Shown here in pieces: positions 8,299-16,929 of a stretch of DNA of 64,000 nucleotides. The first letter of the stretch is position 1, and each line of letters starts with the position of its first letter. The translations under genes were made by a program, and so were the position numbers. This DNA comes from an uncultured Clostridia bacterium. GTDB taxonomy: Bacteria; Bacillota; Clostridia; Lachnospirales; Anaerotignaceae. The stretch is taken from the NCBI GenBank assembly GCA_910583755.1, contig CAJTZO010000012.1:1-64000 (forward strand), read 5' to 3'. The notes below the pieces were generated by a model. It had not been told where the DNA came from and ran no database searches. It worked only from the letters and a program-made list of their open reading frames with translations.

Positions 8299-9364
8299 CC
8301 TATATAAAGAGAATGGAAATACTTTACAGATGATGAAAAAAATAGCACCAGAAGAAATGACGGCTTTAGTCAGAAGATACCGTATTTTACGTGCGATTGC
8401 TTTGCTGGAGCCTGTAGGCAGAAGAACAATTTCTCTTTCATTGGATTTTTCGGAAAGAACTGTCCGCAACGAAACGGAAAAGCTGCATATGCAACAGTTA
8501 ATTGTAGTTTCAAGAGAAGGAATGAAAGTGACGGAAGAAGGCAAAAATTTACTAACAAATATGGAACCATTGATTAAATCCATAGATGGTATTACAGAGA
8601 TGGAAAAAAAATTAGCCAATTTGTTAGGAATTGAAAAGGCATATCTTGCAGGGGAAAGCTGTAGAGAAAGCCAAAGTGCGAAAAAAGAGTTGGGACGGAT
8701 TGCGGCAGATGTTTTATTGCGTAATATCTCAAAAGAAAGCAAAATTGCTTTAACAGGAGGTTCTACCCTTGCCAATATGGTGGAAGTAATGCCTTTTTCA
8801 AATACCAAAAGGGCAGAACTGGTCTTACCTGCAAGGGGAAGTATTGGGGGAATACTGGAACAACAAGCAGATACTTTAGCGGCTGGTTTAGCAGAAAAAT
8901 TGGGAGCGCACTATAAATTATTGCAACTGCCTGACCACATGAGTCAAAAAGCCTTCGAGGAAATGAAACAAGAGCCATTGATACAGGAGACCATTACAGA
9001 AATTAAACAAGCCGATGTTTTAATTTTGGGTGTGGGAAATGCTTTGGAAATGGCGCGTAAAAGACAGGTTGACTCTAAAGTTTATGAGTTTCTTTTGAAA
9101 AAAGGTGCGGTAGCAGAAATGTTGGGCTATTATTTAGATAGCAGTGGTACCATCGTTTATAGTTCTTATTCCATAGGGCTGCGGTTGGAAGAATTGAGCA
9201 GAATGAAAAAAATTATCGTTGTGGCAGGAGGAAACAATAAAGCCGAAGCTCTTGCTGCTGTCTGCCGTAAAATGCCACAAGCTATTTTGATAACAGACAG
9301 AATGACAGCAAAAGAAATATACAAACGGATAGAGAAAAAAACAAAGGATATGGAAGCCGAATAA
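8294..9364 (+). CDS. cggR: Central glycolytic genes regulator (SorC/DeoR-type)
   Basis: About 356 aa from ATG 8294, preferred because AGGTGG precedes it by eight bases; GTG at 8282 would add four residues. An N-terminal winged HTH (LRAIALLEPVGRRTISLSLDFSERTVRNE) is followed by the sugar-binding domain with GGSTLANMVE, LPARGSIGG, LGVGNALEMAR and VVAGGNNKAEA, the layout of CggR. In Bacillus it represses the glycolytic operon and is released by fructose-1,6-bisphosphate. It is the first gene of the operon and the operator covers its own start, so it is autoregulated. Unusually, the next gene is pgk, not gap. Confidence 0.92.
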   Translation: MSLYKENGNTLQMMKKIAPEEMTALVRRYRILRAIALLEPVGRRTISLSLDFSERTVRNETEKLHMQQLIVVSREGMKVTEEGKNLLTNMEPLIKSIDGITEMEKKLANLLGIEKAYLAGESCRESQSAKKELGRIAADVLLRNISKESKIALTGGSTLANMVEVMPFSNTKRAELVLPARGSIGGILEQQADTLAAGLAEKLGAHYKLLQLPDHMSQKAFEEMKQEPLIQETITEIKQADVLILGVGNALEMARKRQVDSKVYEFLLKKGAVAEMLGYYLDSSGTIVYSSYSIGLRLEELSRMKKIIVVAGGNNKAEALAAVCRKMPQAILITDRMTAKEIYKRIEKKTKDMEAE

Positions 9365-9390
9365 AAACAAGAGAAGAAATTGGGAGTGAA

Positions 9391-9416
9391 AAAGCAAAAA
9401 AATAGTTTTTTGCTTT
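9391..9416 (+). other. Intercistronic hairpin between cggR and pgk
   Basis: A perfect 11-bp inverted repeat, AAAGCAAAAAA and TTTTTTGCTTT around a four-base loop, lies 26 bases after the cggR stop. In B. subtilis the cggR-gapA transcript is cleaved next to a stem-loop near this position, stabilising the enzyme messages. The same role, or partial termination, is plausible here. Confidence 0.5.
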
Positions 9417-9502
9417 AGGAGAGTATTGTACGGGAACATGGCTTTCATCAAGGAACCTGTAAAAAGTAAATTAAAACCAAAGAGTAGGAAAGGAGAACAA
9501 TT

Positions 9503-10696
9503 ATGCTGAATAAAAAATCGGTAGAAGACTTAGTAGTAAAAGGTAAAAAGGTGCTTGTAAGATGTGATTTTAATGTGCCATTACAAGATGGTGTGATTAC
9601 AGACGAAAACAGAATTGTGGCTGCATTACCAACCATACAAAAATTAATCAAAGATGGTGGAAAGGTAATTCTTTGTTCCCATATGGGCAAACCAAAAGGA
9701 GAACCAAAACCAGAGCTTTCTTTAGCACCTGTTGCAAAACGCCTTTCTGAAAAATTGGGCAAAGAAGTTGTATTTGCCAAAGATGATACTGTTGTTGGAG
9801 AAAATGCAAAAAAAGCAGTTGCAGAAATGAAAGATGGCGACGTGGTATTATTAGAAAACACACGTTATAGAAAAGAAGAAACAAAAAATGAAGATAATTT
9901 TAGCCAAGAGTTAGCAAGTCTTGCAGAAGTATTTGTAAATGATGCTTTTGGTTCTAGCCATAGAGCACATTGCTCTACGGTAGGCGTTACAAAATATGTA
10001 AAAGAATCTGCTGTTGGTTATTTAATGGATAAAGAAATTAATTTCCTTGGAAATGCAGTCAATAATCCAGAAAGACCATTTGTTGCAATTTTGGGTGGTT
10101 CTAAAGTATCTGATAAGATTAATGTTATCAACAATTTGCTGGAAAAAGTAGATACATTGATTATTGGCGGTGGTATGGCTTATACTTTTGCTGTAGCACA
10201 AGGTGGTAAAGTTGGTAATTCTCTTTTGGAAGCAGATAAAGTGGATTATGCAAAAGAAATGATGAAAAAAGCAGAAGAAAAAGGCGTTAAATTCTTAATT
10301 CCTGTTGATACAGTTATTACAAAAGAATTTAAAAATGATACAGAATTTAAAACAGTTCCCACAAAAGAAATTCCTGATGATTGGCAGGGACTTGATATTG
10401 GAGAAGAATCCAGAAAATTGTTTACAGATGCTATTAAAAATGCAAAAACAGTTGTATGGAATGGTCCTATGGGTGTATTTGAATTCTCTAATTTTGCAAA
10501 AGGAACAGAAGCAGTTGCAGAAGCTTTAGCACAAATTAATGCAACAACTATTATTGGTGGTGGAGATTCCGCAGCAGCTGTAAATCAGTTGGGATATGGT
10601 AGCAAAATGACACATATTTCTACTGGTGGTGGTGCTTCTTTAGAATTTTTGGAAGGAAAAGAATTACCTGGTGTTGTAGCAGTGGATGATAAATAA
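9503..10696 (+). CDS. pgk: Phosphoglycerate kinase
   Basis: The 397-aa cytosolic enzyme transfers phosphate from 1,3-bisphosphoglycerate to ADP in glycolysis. Conserved segments are VRCDFNVPL near the N-terminus, SHMGKPKGE, DAFGSSHRAHCST, the ILGGSKVSDKI hinge region and the nucleotide-binding GGGDSAAA near the C-terminus; length is standard. It starts at ATG after AAAGGAG. Second gene of the cggR operon, 138 bases behind cggR with a hairpin between them, and followed 14 bases later by a secreted deacetylase gene. Expected to be induced when fructose-1,6-bisphosphate releases CggR. Confidence 0.97.
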   Translation: MLNKKSVEDLVVKGKKVLVRCDFNVPLQDGVITDENRIVAALPTIQKLIKDGGKVILCSHMGKPKGEPKPELSLAPVAKRLSEKLGKEVVFAKDDTVVGENAKKAVAEMKDGDVVLLENTRYRKEETKNEDNFSQELASLAEVFVNDAFGSSHRAHCSTVGVTKYVKESAVGYLMDKEINFLGNAVNNPERPFVAILGGSKVSDKINVINNLLEKVDTLIIGGGMAYTFAVAQGGKVGNSLLEADKVDYAKEMMKKAEEKGVKFLIPVDTVITKEFKNDTEFKTVPTKEIPDDWQGLDIGEESRKLFTDAIKNAKTVVWNGPMGVFEFSNFAKGTEAVAEALAQINATTIIGGGDSAAAVNQLGYGSKMTHISTGGGASLEFLEGKELPGVVAVDDK

Positions 10697-10710
10697 GAAA
10701 TAGAGGAATC

Positions 10711-11649
10711 ATGATGAAAAAGTATGGGGTTATGGCTGTAGCGGCACTTTTGGCAGGACAATGTTGTGTTACTGCTTTTGCACAAGAAAAAAAGATGGAA
10801 TTACAAAAGAAAGAAGAAATGATAAAAACAGAAGAAATCAAAATTAGTAATGTTATGATAAGTGAACCAGAATTCTTTCCATCTCCAGAAGATTATATTC
10901 CAGTATTGATGTACCATCATTTTAGAACAGATGATGTGCCAGATGGAGATGGGGCAAATATGCATATTGATGAATTTGAACAGCAATTACAAGCTTTGCA
11001 AGAAGCAGGATATCAGACCATTTTTTTAAGTGAATTAAATGATATTCTGTTGCAAAAGATAGAAGAAAAAAATGCTGGTGTCACACAGCCAGAACTTCAT
11101 ATGAATCAAAAATATGTTGTCATTACCATTGATGATGGATATAGAAGTAATTATGAACTTGCATATCCACTTTTACAGAAGTATCATATGAAAGCAAACA
11201 TTTCTGTGATTACTTCAAGAATCCATACAGGATATATTTATAGTACAAAAGAAATTGAAAAAATGAGTTGGGAAAATTTGAATGAAATGCAGCAAAGTGG
11301 TTTAGTGGAAATTTATAGCCATACGTATGACCACAAACCCGTAGAAAACAGAATTTATGAAGATGTTCGCTTTTCTGTAGAAAAGGGGGAGCAAATGCTG
11401 GATGAAGAATTAGAAAAAAGAAGTGCAACAACTGTGTTGACTTATCCCAATGGAAATTATACAAAAGAGATTAGTGTCATGATGCGTGCTTATATGGGAT
11501 ATGATTTACAGTTGACAACAAATAGTGGGGTTGTCAATAGAGATACAAGTATACTAGAGATTCCACGGATTACAGTAAATTCTGGAACAGGTACAGAATT
11601 GATAAAAAACATACATCTGACAGCAGAAAAAACATTTTCAAAACAGTAA
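10711..11649 (+). CDS. Secreted polysaccharide deacetylase (NodB fold), copy 1
   Basis: 312 aa with a Sec signal peptide (about 1-25, cut near AFA-QE). The mature protein is a carbohydrate esterase 4/NodB-type domain: VLMYHHF at 66-71, the metal/base motif TIDDGY at 139-144, metal-binding SHTYDH at 203-208, and LTYPNGNY further on. Such enzymes remove N-acetyl groups from peptidoglycan or other glycans outside the membrane. A 40-residue Lys/Glu-rich linker follows the signal. It starts 14 bases after the pgk stop with AGAGGA upstream, inside the glycolytic operon. The neighbour at 11688 is a clear tandem paralogue. The exact substrate cannot be told from sequence. Confidence 0.85.
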   Translation: MMKKYGVMAVAALLAGQCCVTAFAQEKKMELQKKEEMIKTEEIKISNVMISEPEFFPSPEDYIPVLMYHHFRTDDVPDGDGANMHIDEFEQQLQALQEAGYQTIFLSELNDILLQKIEEKNAGVTQPELHMNQKYVVITIDDGYRSNYELAYPLLQKYHMKANISVITSRIHTGYIYSTKEIEKMSWENLNEMQQSGLVEIYSHTYDHKPVENRIYEDVRFSVEKGEQMLDEELEKRSATTVLTYPNGNYTKEISVMMRAYMGYDLQLTTNSGVVNRDTSILEIPRITVNSGTGTELIKNIHLTAEKTFSKQ

Positions 11650-11687
11650 AAAAATAAATAGAATCTAGGCAACTGAGGGGAAAAAAC

Positions 11688-12644
11688 ATGAAAAAGTATA
11701 TACGAATGGCTGTTATGATATGTTTTATGGCGGTAAATCTTTCGTGGACTGTGCTTGCAGCACAAAATAGCAATATAAAAGTTGCACCAGAAGATTATAT
11801 TCCTGTTTTGATGTATCATCATTTTGTAACTGGAGAAGTTGAAGCAGGAAATGGGGTTATTGTTCCGATTGATGAGTTTGAAGAACATATAAAAACCTTA
11901 CAAAAAGCAGGATATACCACTATCTTTTTAAGTGATTTATATGAAATTATGCAGCAACTAGAAAAAGGAAAGAAATTTCCAGAATTACATTTGAATCAAA
12001 AATATGTTGCTATTACGATAGATGATGGATATAAAAGTAATTATGAGCTAGTTTATCCACTTTTACAAAAATATAATATGAAGGCAAGTATTTCTGTCAT
12101 TACCTCCTTGATTGGTACAAACCATTTACCGGAAGAAGTGGAAAGAATGAGCTGGGAAAACTTGAATGAAATGCAACAAAGTGGTTTGGTAGAAATCTAT
12201 AATCATACGTATGACCATATACCAGTTGGAGATAGAACTTATGCAGAAGTATGTTCTTCTGTAAAGGAAGGGGAAGAAATGCTGGATAAATACTTGCAAA
12301 AAAGAAGCCCCGTTAAAGTGTTAACCTATCCCAATGGAAATTATAGACAAGAGATTGCATTACCTATGCAGACCGAGATGCAATATGATTTGCAGATAAC
12401 AACAAACATAGCTGTCGTAAATGGAAACACAAGTTTATTAGAAATTCCTAGAATCACGGTTGATTCTGGCTGGACAGGAGAAAAATTATTACAAATGATA
12501 GAATATAGAGCACAACAAACATTTCAACAAAAAAATTTTTTTTTTGATTTGTTTGCAGCGCATAGGTTAAGAGGTACTAGCATCATTGGTTTTATAATGT
12601 TATCTATCCTGTTTATTATACCAAAAGTGACAAATAAAAAATGA
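11688..12644 (+). CDS. Secreted/membrane-anchored polysaccharide deacetylase, copy 2
   Basis: 318 aa, a paralogue of the preceding gene with the same motif order: YIPVLMYHHF at 37-46, TIDDGY at 110-115, NHTYDH at 172-177 and LTYPNGNY. Long blocks are shared, including MSWENLNEMQQSGLVEIY. It has an N-terminal signal (about 1-24), lacks copy 1's Lys/Glu linker and gains a C-terminal hydrophobic helix (about 296-312) followed by KVTNKK. That helix should anchor it with the catalytic domain outside. The Ser of the SHTYDH motif is Asn here. It lies between copy 1 and tpiA, co-oriented, with no terminator visible on either side, so it should be co-transcribed with glycolytic genes. Confidence 0.85.
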   Translation: MKKYIRMAVMICFMAVNLSWTVLAAQNSNIKVAPEDYIPVLMYHHFVTGEVEAGNGVIVPIDEFEEHIKTLQKAGYTTIFLSDLYEIMQQLEKGKKFPELHLNQKYVAITIDDGYKSNYELVYPLLQKYNMKASISVITSLIGTNHLPEEVERMSWENLNEMQQSGLVEIYNHTYDHIPVGDRTYAEVCSSVKEGEEMLDKYLQKRSPVKVLTYPNGNYRQEIALPMQTEMQYDLQITTNIAVVNGNTSLLEIPRITVDSGWTGEKLLQMIEYRAQQTFQQKNFFFDLFAAHRLRGTSIIGFIMLSILFIIPKVTNKK

Positions 12645-12675
12645 ATATAAATAAAAGAAAGAAGGTACCTTTATT

Positions 12676-13419
12676 ATGAGAAAAAAAATTGTTGCCGGAA
12701 ACTGGAAAATGAACAAAACACCGAAACAAGCAGCAGAATTATGTGCATTGTTAAAAGACAAAGTAAATACAGATAAGGTAGATGTTGTATTTTGTGTACC
12801 TGCTGTTGATATTGCTACTGTAGTGGAAGCTGTTAAAGGGACAAATATTGCTGTTGGCGCAGAAAACATGCACTTTGAAGAAAGTGGCGCTTATACTGGT
12901 GAAATTGCACCTGCTATGTTAACAGAAATGGGTGTAAAATATGTGGTTATCGGTCACTCTGAAAGACGCGAATATTTTGGAGAAACAGATGCAACAGTAA
13001 ATAAAAAAGTAAAAAAAGCATTAGAACATAATTTAACACCAATTATGTGTTGTGGTGAAACATTAGAGCAAAGAGAAATGGGCATTAACATTGAAATTGT
13101 ACGTATGCAGGTAAAAGCTGGTTTATATGGTATCAGTGCGGATGATGTTAAAAAAGTTGTCATTGCTTATGAACCAATTTGGGCAATCGGTACAGGTAAA
13201 ACTGCAACCAGTGAACAAGCACAAGAAGTTTGTTGCGCAATTAGACAAGTTGTTGGAGAAGTATATGGAAAAGAAGTTGCAGAAGAAGTTCGTATTCAAT
13301 ATGGTGGTAGTGTAAATGGTAAAAATGCAGCAGAACTGTTTGCAATGGCAGATATTGATGGTGGTCTTGTAGGTGGCGCCAGCTTAAAAGAAGAATTTGC
13401 AAGTATCGTAAATTATTAA
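12676..13419 (+). CDS. tpiA: Triosephosphate isomerase
   Basis: The 247-aa TIM barrel interconverts dihydroxyacetone phosphate and glyceraldehyde-3-phosphate. It starts with RKKIVAGNWKMNK (substrate-binding Asn and Lys), has the electrophilic histidine in IGHSERRE, the catalytic glutamate in AYEPIWAIGTG, and the phosphate loop QYGGSVNGKN and GLVGGASL. Start at ATG after AAAGAAGG. It follows the second deacetylase by 31 bases and precedes gpmI by 52, as part of the cggR operon. Confidence 0.97.
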   Translation: MRKKIVAGNWKMNKTPKQAAELCALLKDKVNTDKVDVVFCVPAVDIATVVEAVKGTNIAVGAENMHFEESGAYTGEIAPAMLTEMGVKYVVIGHSERREYFGETDATVNKKVKKALEHNLTPIMCCGETLEQREMGINIEIVRMQVKAGLYGISADDVKKVVIAYEPIWAIGTGKTATSEQAQEVCCAIRQVVGEVYGKEVAEEVRIQYGGSVNGKNAAELFAMADIDGGLVGGASLKEEFASIVNY

Positions 13420-13471
13420 AAATATGCTTGCGAGCTTATAAAGGGATACTCACATTATAAGGAGGCTAATT

Positions 13472-15019
13472 ATGAGCAAAAAAACAACAGTTTTAATGAT
13501 ATTGGACGGTTTCGGTATCAATGATAAGACCGAGGGAAATGCTATCCGACAGGCAAAAACACCTACTTTAGACAAAATTATTGAAAAATATCCTTGTGTA
13601 AAAGGGTATGCAAGTGGACTTGATGTAGGCTTGCCTGAGGGACAAATGGGAAATTCTGAAGTAGGTCATTTGAACATTGGTGCAGGTCGTATTGTATATC
13701 AAGAATTAACAAGAATTACAAAAGCAATCGAAGATGGTGACTTTTTTGAAAATGAAGAATTATTAAAAGCAGTTAACCACTGTAAACAAAACGATAGTGC
13801 ATTACATTTATTTGGTTTGCTTTCTGATGGAGGTGTGCATAGCCACAATACACATTTATATGCTTTATTACAGTTGGCAAAAAGAAATGGATTAGAAAAA
13901 GTATTTGTACATTGCTTTTTAGATGGTAGAGATACACCACCTTCTTCGGGTGTGGATTATTTAGCACAATTAGAAGAAAAAATAAGAGAAATCGGTGTTG
14001 GAAAAATTGCTACAGTATCCGGACGTTATTATGCAATGGATAGAGATAAACGTTGGGAGCGTGTACAGGTTGCTTATGACACCATTGTTTCTGGAAAAGG
14101 TGTAACAGCAAGTAGCTCTGAGGAATGTATTAAAACATCTTATAAAAATGGAAAGACAGACGAGTTTGTATTGCCTACTTCTATTGTAAATGAAGAAGGG
14201 AAAGCAATTGGTACCGTCAAAGATAAAGATTCTGTTATTTTCTTTAATTTCCGCCCTGACAGAGCAAGAGAAATTACAAGAACATTTTGTGACACAGAAT
14301 TTGATGGATTTGAAAGAGTGAATGCACCAAAAGATATTGTTTATGTATGCTTTACAGAATATGATGTAACTATTGAAAATAAATTTGTTGCTTTTAAACC
14401 ACAGAGATTAACCAATACATTAGGAGAATATATTTCTTCTTTAGGTCTGAAACAGTTAAGAACAGCCGAAACAGAAAAATATGCACATGTTACATTTTTC
14501 TTTAATGGTGGTGTAGAAGAACCAAACCCAAATGAGGATAGATGGTTAGTACCTTCTCCACAGGTTGCTACTTATGATTTACAGCCTGAAATGAGTGCGA
14601 TTGCTGTTACAGATGGTCTTGTAAAGGCAATTAATTCAAACGAATATGATTTAATTATTATCAATTATGCAAATCCAGATATGGTTGGTCATACTGGCGT
14701 TTTAGAGGCAGCAATCAAAGCGATTGAAACTATAGATGCTTGTTTAGAAAGAGTGTTAAAAGCATTGCTTGATAATAATGGTCAGATGTTTATGTGCGCT
14801 GACCACGGAAATAGTGACCAACTCATTGACTATAATACCGGAGAACCTTTTACAGCACACACTACAAATCCAGTTCCTTTTATTCTGGTAAATTATACGG
14901 ATGGAATTGGCTTAAAAGAAGGTGGAAAATTGGCTGATATTGCGCCAACTTTGCTGGAAATGATGGATATTCCAAAACCTGCGGAAATGATAGGACAAAG
15001 TTTATTGATTGGTAAATAA
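13472..15019 (+). CDS. gpmI: 2,3-bisphosphoglycerate-independent phosphoglycerate mutase
   Basis: The 515-aa Mn-dependent enzyme of the alkaline phosphatase superfamily converts 3- to 2-phosphoglycerate. Visible are the N-terminal metal site MILDGFG (D12), the nucleophilic serine S62 in GNSEVGHLNIG, the HCFLDGRDTPP block and the C-terminal metal site CADHGNSDQ. Length is typical (about 510). ATG follows ATAAGGAGG. It is followed by an internal promoter for eno. Mn-dependent iPGMs are pH-sensitive in sporulating Firmicutes, which fits this organism. Confidence 0.97.
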   Translation: MSKKTTVLMILDGFGINDKTEGNAIRQAKTPTLDKIIEKYPCVKGYASGLDVGLPEGQMGNSEVGHLNIGAGRIVYQELTRITKAIEDGDFFENEELLKAVNHCKQNDSALHLFGLLSDGGVHSHNTHLYALLQLAKRNGLEKVFVHCFLDGRDTPPSSGVDYLAQLEEKIREIGVGKIATVSGRYYAMDRDKRWERVQVAYDTIVSGKGVTASSSEECIKTSYKNGKTDEFVLPTSIVNEEGKAIGTVKDKDSVIFFNFRPDRAREITRTFCDTEFDGFERVNAPKDIVYVCFTEYDVTIENKFVAFKPQRLTNTLGEYISSLGLKQLRTAETEKYAHVTFFFNGGVEEPNPNEDRWLVPSPQVATYDLQPEMSAIAVTDGLVKAINSNEYDLIIINYANPDMVGHTGVLEAAIKAIETIDACLERVLKALLDNNGQMFMCADHGNSDQLIDYNTGEPFTAHTTNPVPFILVNYTDGIGLKEGGKLADIAPTLLEMMDIPKPAEMIGQSLLIGK

Positions 15020-15058
15020 TAAAATTTCGTCATTTTTACTGAAAATATTTATTTTTGG

Positions 15059-15087
15059 TTGAAAACAAAAAAAAAGTTTGCTAAAAT
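15059..15087 (+). promoter_or_regulatory. Internal promoter in front of eno
   Basis: TTGAAA (15059-15064) and TAAAAT (15082-15087) with a 17-base spacer lie in the 150-base AT-rich gap between gpmI and eno. This gives eno a second, CggR-independent source of transcription. The promoter lies in sequence that can be read in frame with eno, which supports the downstream ATG as the true start. Confidence 0.6.
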
Positions 15088-15172
15088 ATACCAAGATATA
15101 TTGCAAAAAAATTTTAAAACTTTTTTATGCAGTATCAAAATATGTTTTTATAAAAAAAGAGGAGGAAAGAAC

Positions 15173-16486
15173 ATGAAAAGCTATATTGAAATTAGAGACG
15201 TTCACGCAAGAGAAATTTTGGATTCTAGAGGAAATCCAACTGTGGAAGTAGAAGTTGTGGTGGAAGATAATGTGGTAGGTAGAGCTGCTGTACCTTCTGG
15301 TGCTTCTACAGGTGCTTTTGAAGCAGTGGAAATGCGTGATGGTGGTTCCAGATATGTTGGTGCTGGAGTACAAGATGCAGTAAATAATGTTAATAATGTT
15401 ATTGCAGATGCGATTATTGGCATGAATGCTCTTGACCAAGTAGCGATTGATACCAAAATGATTGAATTGGATGGCACTCCTAACAAAGCAAAATTAGGTG
15501 CAAATGCAATTCTTGGCGTTTCTATGGCAGTTGCAAAAGCAGCAGCAGAATATTTAGCAATGCCTTTATATCAATATCTTGGCGGTTTCAACGCAAAAAC
15601 AATGCCTGTTCCTATGATGAACATTATGAATGGTGGTAAACATGCAGACAACACTGTTGACATTCAAGAATTTATGATTATGCCAGTTGGTGCTCCTTCT
15701 TTTAAAGAAGCTTTAAGAATGTGTGCAGAAATTTATCATAACCTTAAGAGTGTATTAAAAGGAAAAGGTCTTTCCACAGCAGTGGGTGATGAAGGTGGCT
15801 TTGCTCCTGACCTTGCAACAGCAGATGATGTTATTGACTTAATTAAAGAAGCAGTTGAAAAAGCTGGTTATAAATGGGGAGAAGATATTAAAATTGCTAT
15901 GGACCCTGCTTCTACAGAACTTTATGATGAAAAAGATGGAAAATATCATTTCCCTGGTGAGAGCAAAATGCTTGGCAAAGATGTTGTTAGAACATCTGCT
16001 GAAATGGTGGACTTCTGGAAAGCTCTTTGTGAAAAATATCCTATCATCTCCATTGAAGATGGTTTAGCAGAAGAAGACTGGGAAGGTTGGCAATTATTGA
16101 CAAAAGAACTTGGCGGCAAAGTTCAACTTGTTGGTGATGACTTATTTGTGACAAATACAGAAAGATTACAAAAAGGTATTGATTTGAAAGCTGGTAACTC
16201 TATTTTGATTAAGGTAAATCAAATTGGTACTTTGACAGAAACATTTAACGCAATTCAGCTGGCAAATAGAAACAATATGACAGCAGTAGTATCTCACCGT
16301 TCTGGTGAAACAGAAGATGCAACTATCGCTGACATTGTTGTTGCTGTCAATGCTGGTCAGATTAAAACAGGTGCTCCTGCAAGAACAGACCGTGTTGCAA
16401 AATATAATCAGTTGTTAAGAATTGAAGAAGAATTAGGCGATGTAGCACAATATTTAGGCTTAAAAGCTTGGTTTAACTTAAAATAA
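15173..16486 (+). CDS. eno: Enolase
   Basis: 437 aa from ATG 15173, placed eight bases after AGAGGAGG. An in-frame start at 15059 would add 38 Lys/Phe-rich residues foreign to the family and has no ribosome site. The protein converts 2-phosphoglycerate to phosphoenolpyruvate. Conserved parts are ILDSRGNPTVEVEV, SGASTGAFEA, MNGGKHADN, the EDGLAEEDW and GDDLFVTN metal/catalytic strands, and SHRSGETEDA. It is the last gene of the glycolytic operon and is closed by a strong terminator. Confidence 0.97.
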   Translation: MKSYIEIRDVHAREILDSRGNPTVEVEVVVEDNVVGRAAVPSGASTGAFEAVEMRDGGSRYVGAGVQDAVNNVNNVIADAIIGMNALDQVAIDTKMIELDGTPNKAKLGANAILGVSMAVAKAAAEYLAMPLYQYLGGFNAKTMPVPMMNIMNGGKHADNTVDIQEFMIMPVGAPSFKEALRMCAEIYHNLKSVLKGKGLSTAVGDEGGFAPDLATADDVIDLIKEAVEKAGYKWGEDIKIAMDPASTELYDEKDGKYHFPGESKMLGKDVVRTSAEMVDFWKALCEKYPIISIEDGLAEEDWEGWQLLTKELGGKVQLVGDDLFVTNTERLQKGIDLKAGNSILIKVNQIGTLTETFNAIQLANRNNMTAVVSHRSGETEDATIADIVVAVNAGQIKTGAPARTDRVAKYNQLLRIEEELGDVAQYLGLKAWFNLK

Positions 16487-16496
16487 TATTTTTTAA

Positions 16497-16528
16497 CCCC
16501 CCATTTTTTCAAATGGGGGGCAATTCTA
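16497..16528 (+). terminator. Terminator of the glycolytic operon
   Basis: A perfect 10-bp GC-rich stem (CCCCCCATTT with AAATGGGGGG) with a four-base loop and a T-rich tail begins 10 bases after the eno stop. It ends the cggR-eno operon. Confidence 0.9.
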
Positions 16529-16584
16529 TTTTATTTGTATAAAAAAGATACTTGCCGTAAAATAAATTTACTATAAAAAAATCC

Positions 16585-16700
16585 TTGACAAAGTATAATT
16601 TTTTATAATAAACTCAATGTAAAACAAGTCTTTACTACGAAAAATAATTTTAAGGCGAGTTCTCACCATAAACTTTTAAAGGTGGAAATCGCCTTTTTAA
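16585..16700 (+). ncRNA. Candidate short structured transcript between eno and sepF
   Basis: The 443-base gap between eno and sepF holds a TTGACA (16585-16590) with a weak TAAACT -10 at 18 bases. About 35 bases downstream is a hairpin: outer stem AAGGCGA/TCGCCTT (16652-16658, 16689-16695) and inner CACC/GGTG (16664-16667, 16681-16684), followed by a T run. A transcript of roughly 80 nt ending there would be an independent small RNA. I recognise no riboswitch family. The rest of the gap is AT-rich with the sepF promoter. Confidence 0.4.
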
Positions 16701-16841
16701 TTTGGATTACTTTGTAATAATAGAAGAAATCATCCTTTCAGATATGATATAGGAAATGAATAGTTTTGTAAAAACAGAAACAGAAAAGGATAAAAAAATA
16801 GAGGATAGGAAAGGATTTTGTCGTAATTTGGAAAATATCTG

Positions 16842-16869
16842 TTGAAAAAACAGAAATTTCTATTATACT
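16842..16869 (+). promoter_or_regulatory. Promoter of sepF
   Basis: TTGAAA (16842-16847) and TATACT (16864-16869) are 16 bases apart, about 60 bases before the sepF start. A reasonable sigma-A promoter. Confidence 0.6.
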
Positions 16870-16929
16870 AAAAGACATATGAGTAAGATTTAGAAATAGC
16901 AGAGTTATACATGCAAGGAGGATTTTGGA

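Noticed and set aside
15059..15172. 38-residue N-terminal extension of enolase
   Set aside because: It has no ribosome site, is Lys/Phe-rich, contains a good promoter, and the family start lies at the ATG preceded by AGAGGAGG.
16652..16700. Fluoride (crcB) riboswitch between eno and sepF
   Set aside because: GGCGA and CCATAAAC fragments look similar, but the pairing pattern differs and no fluoride gene follows.
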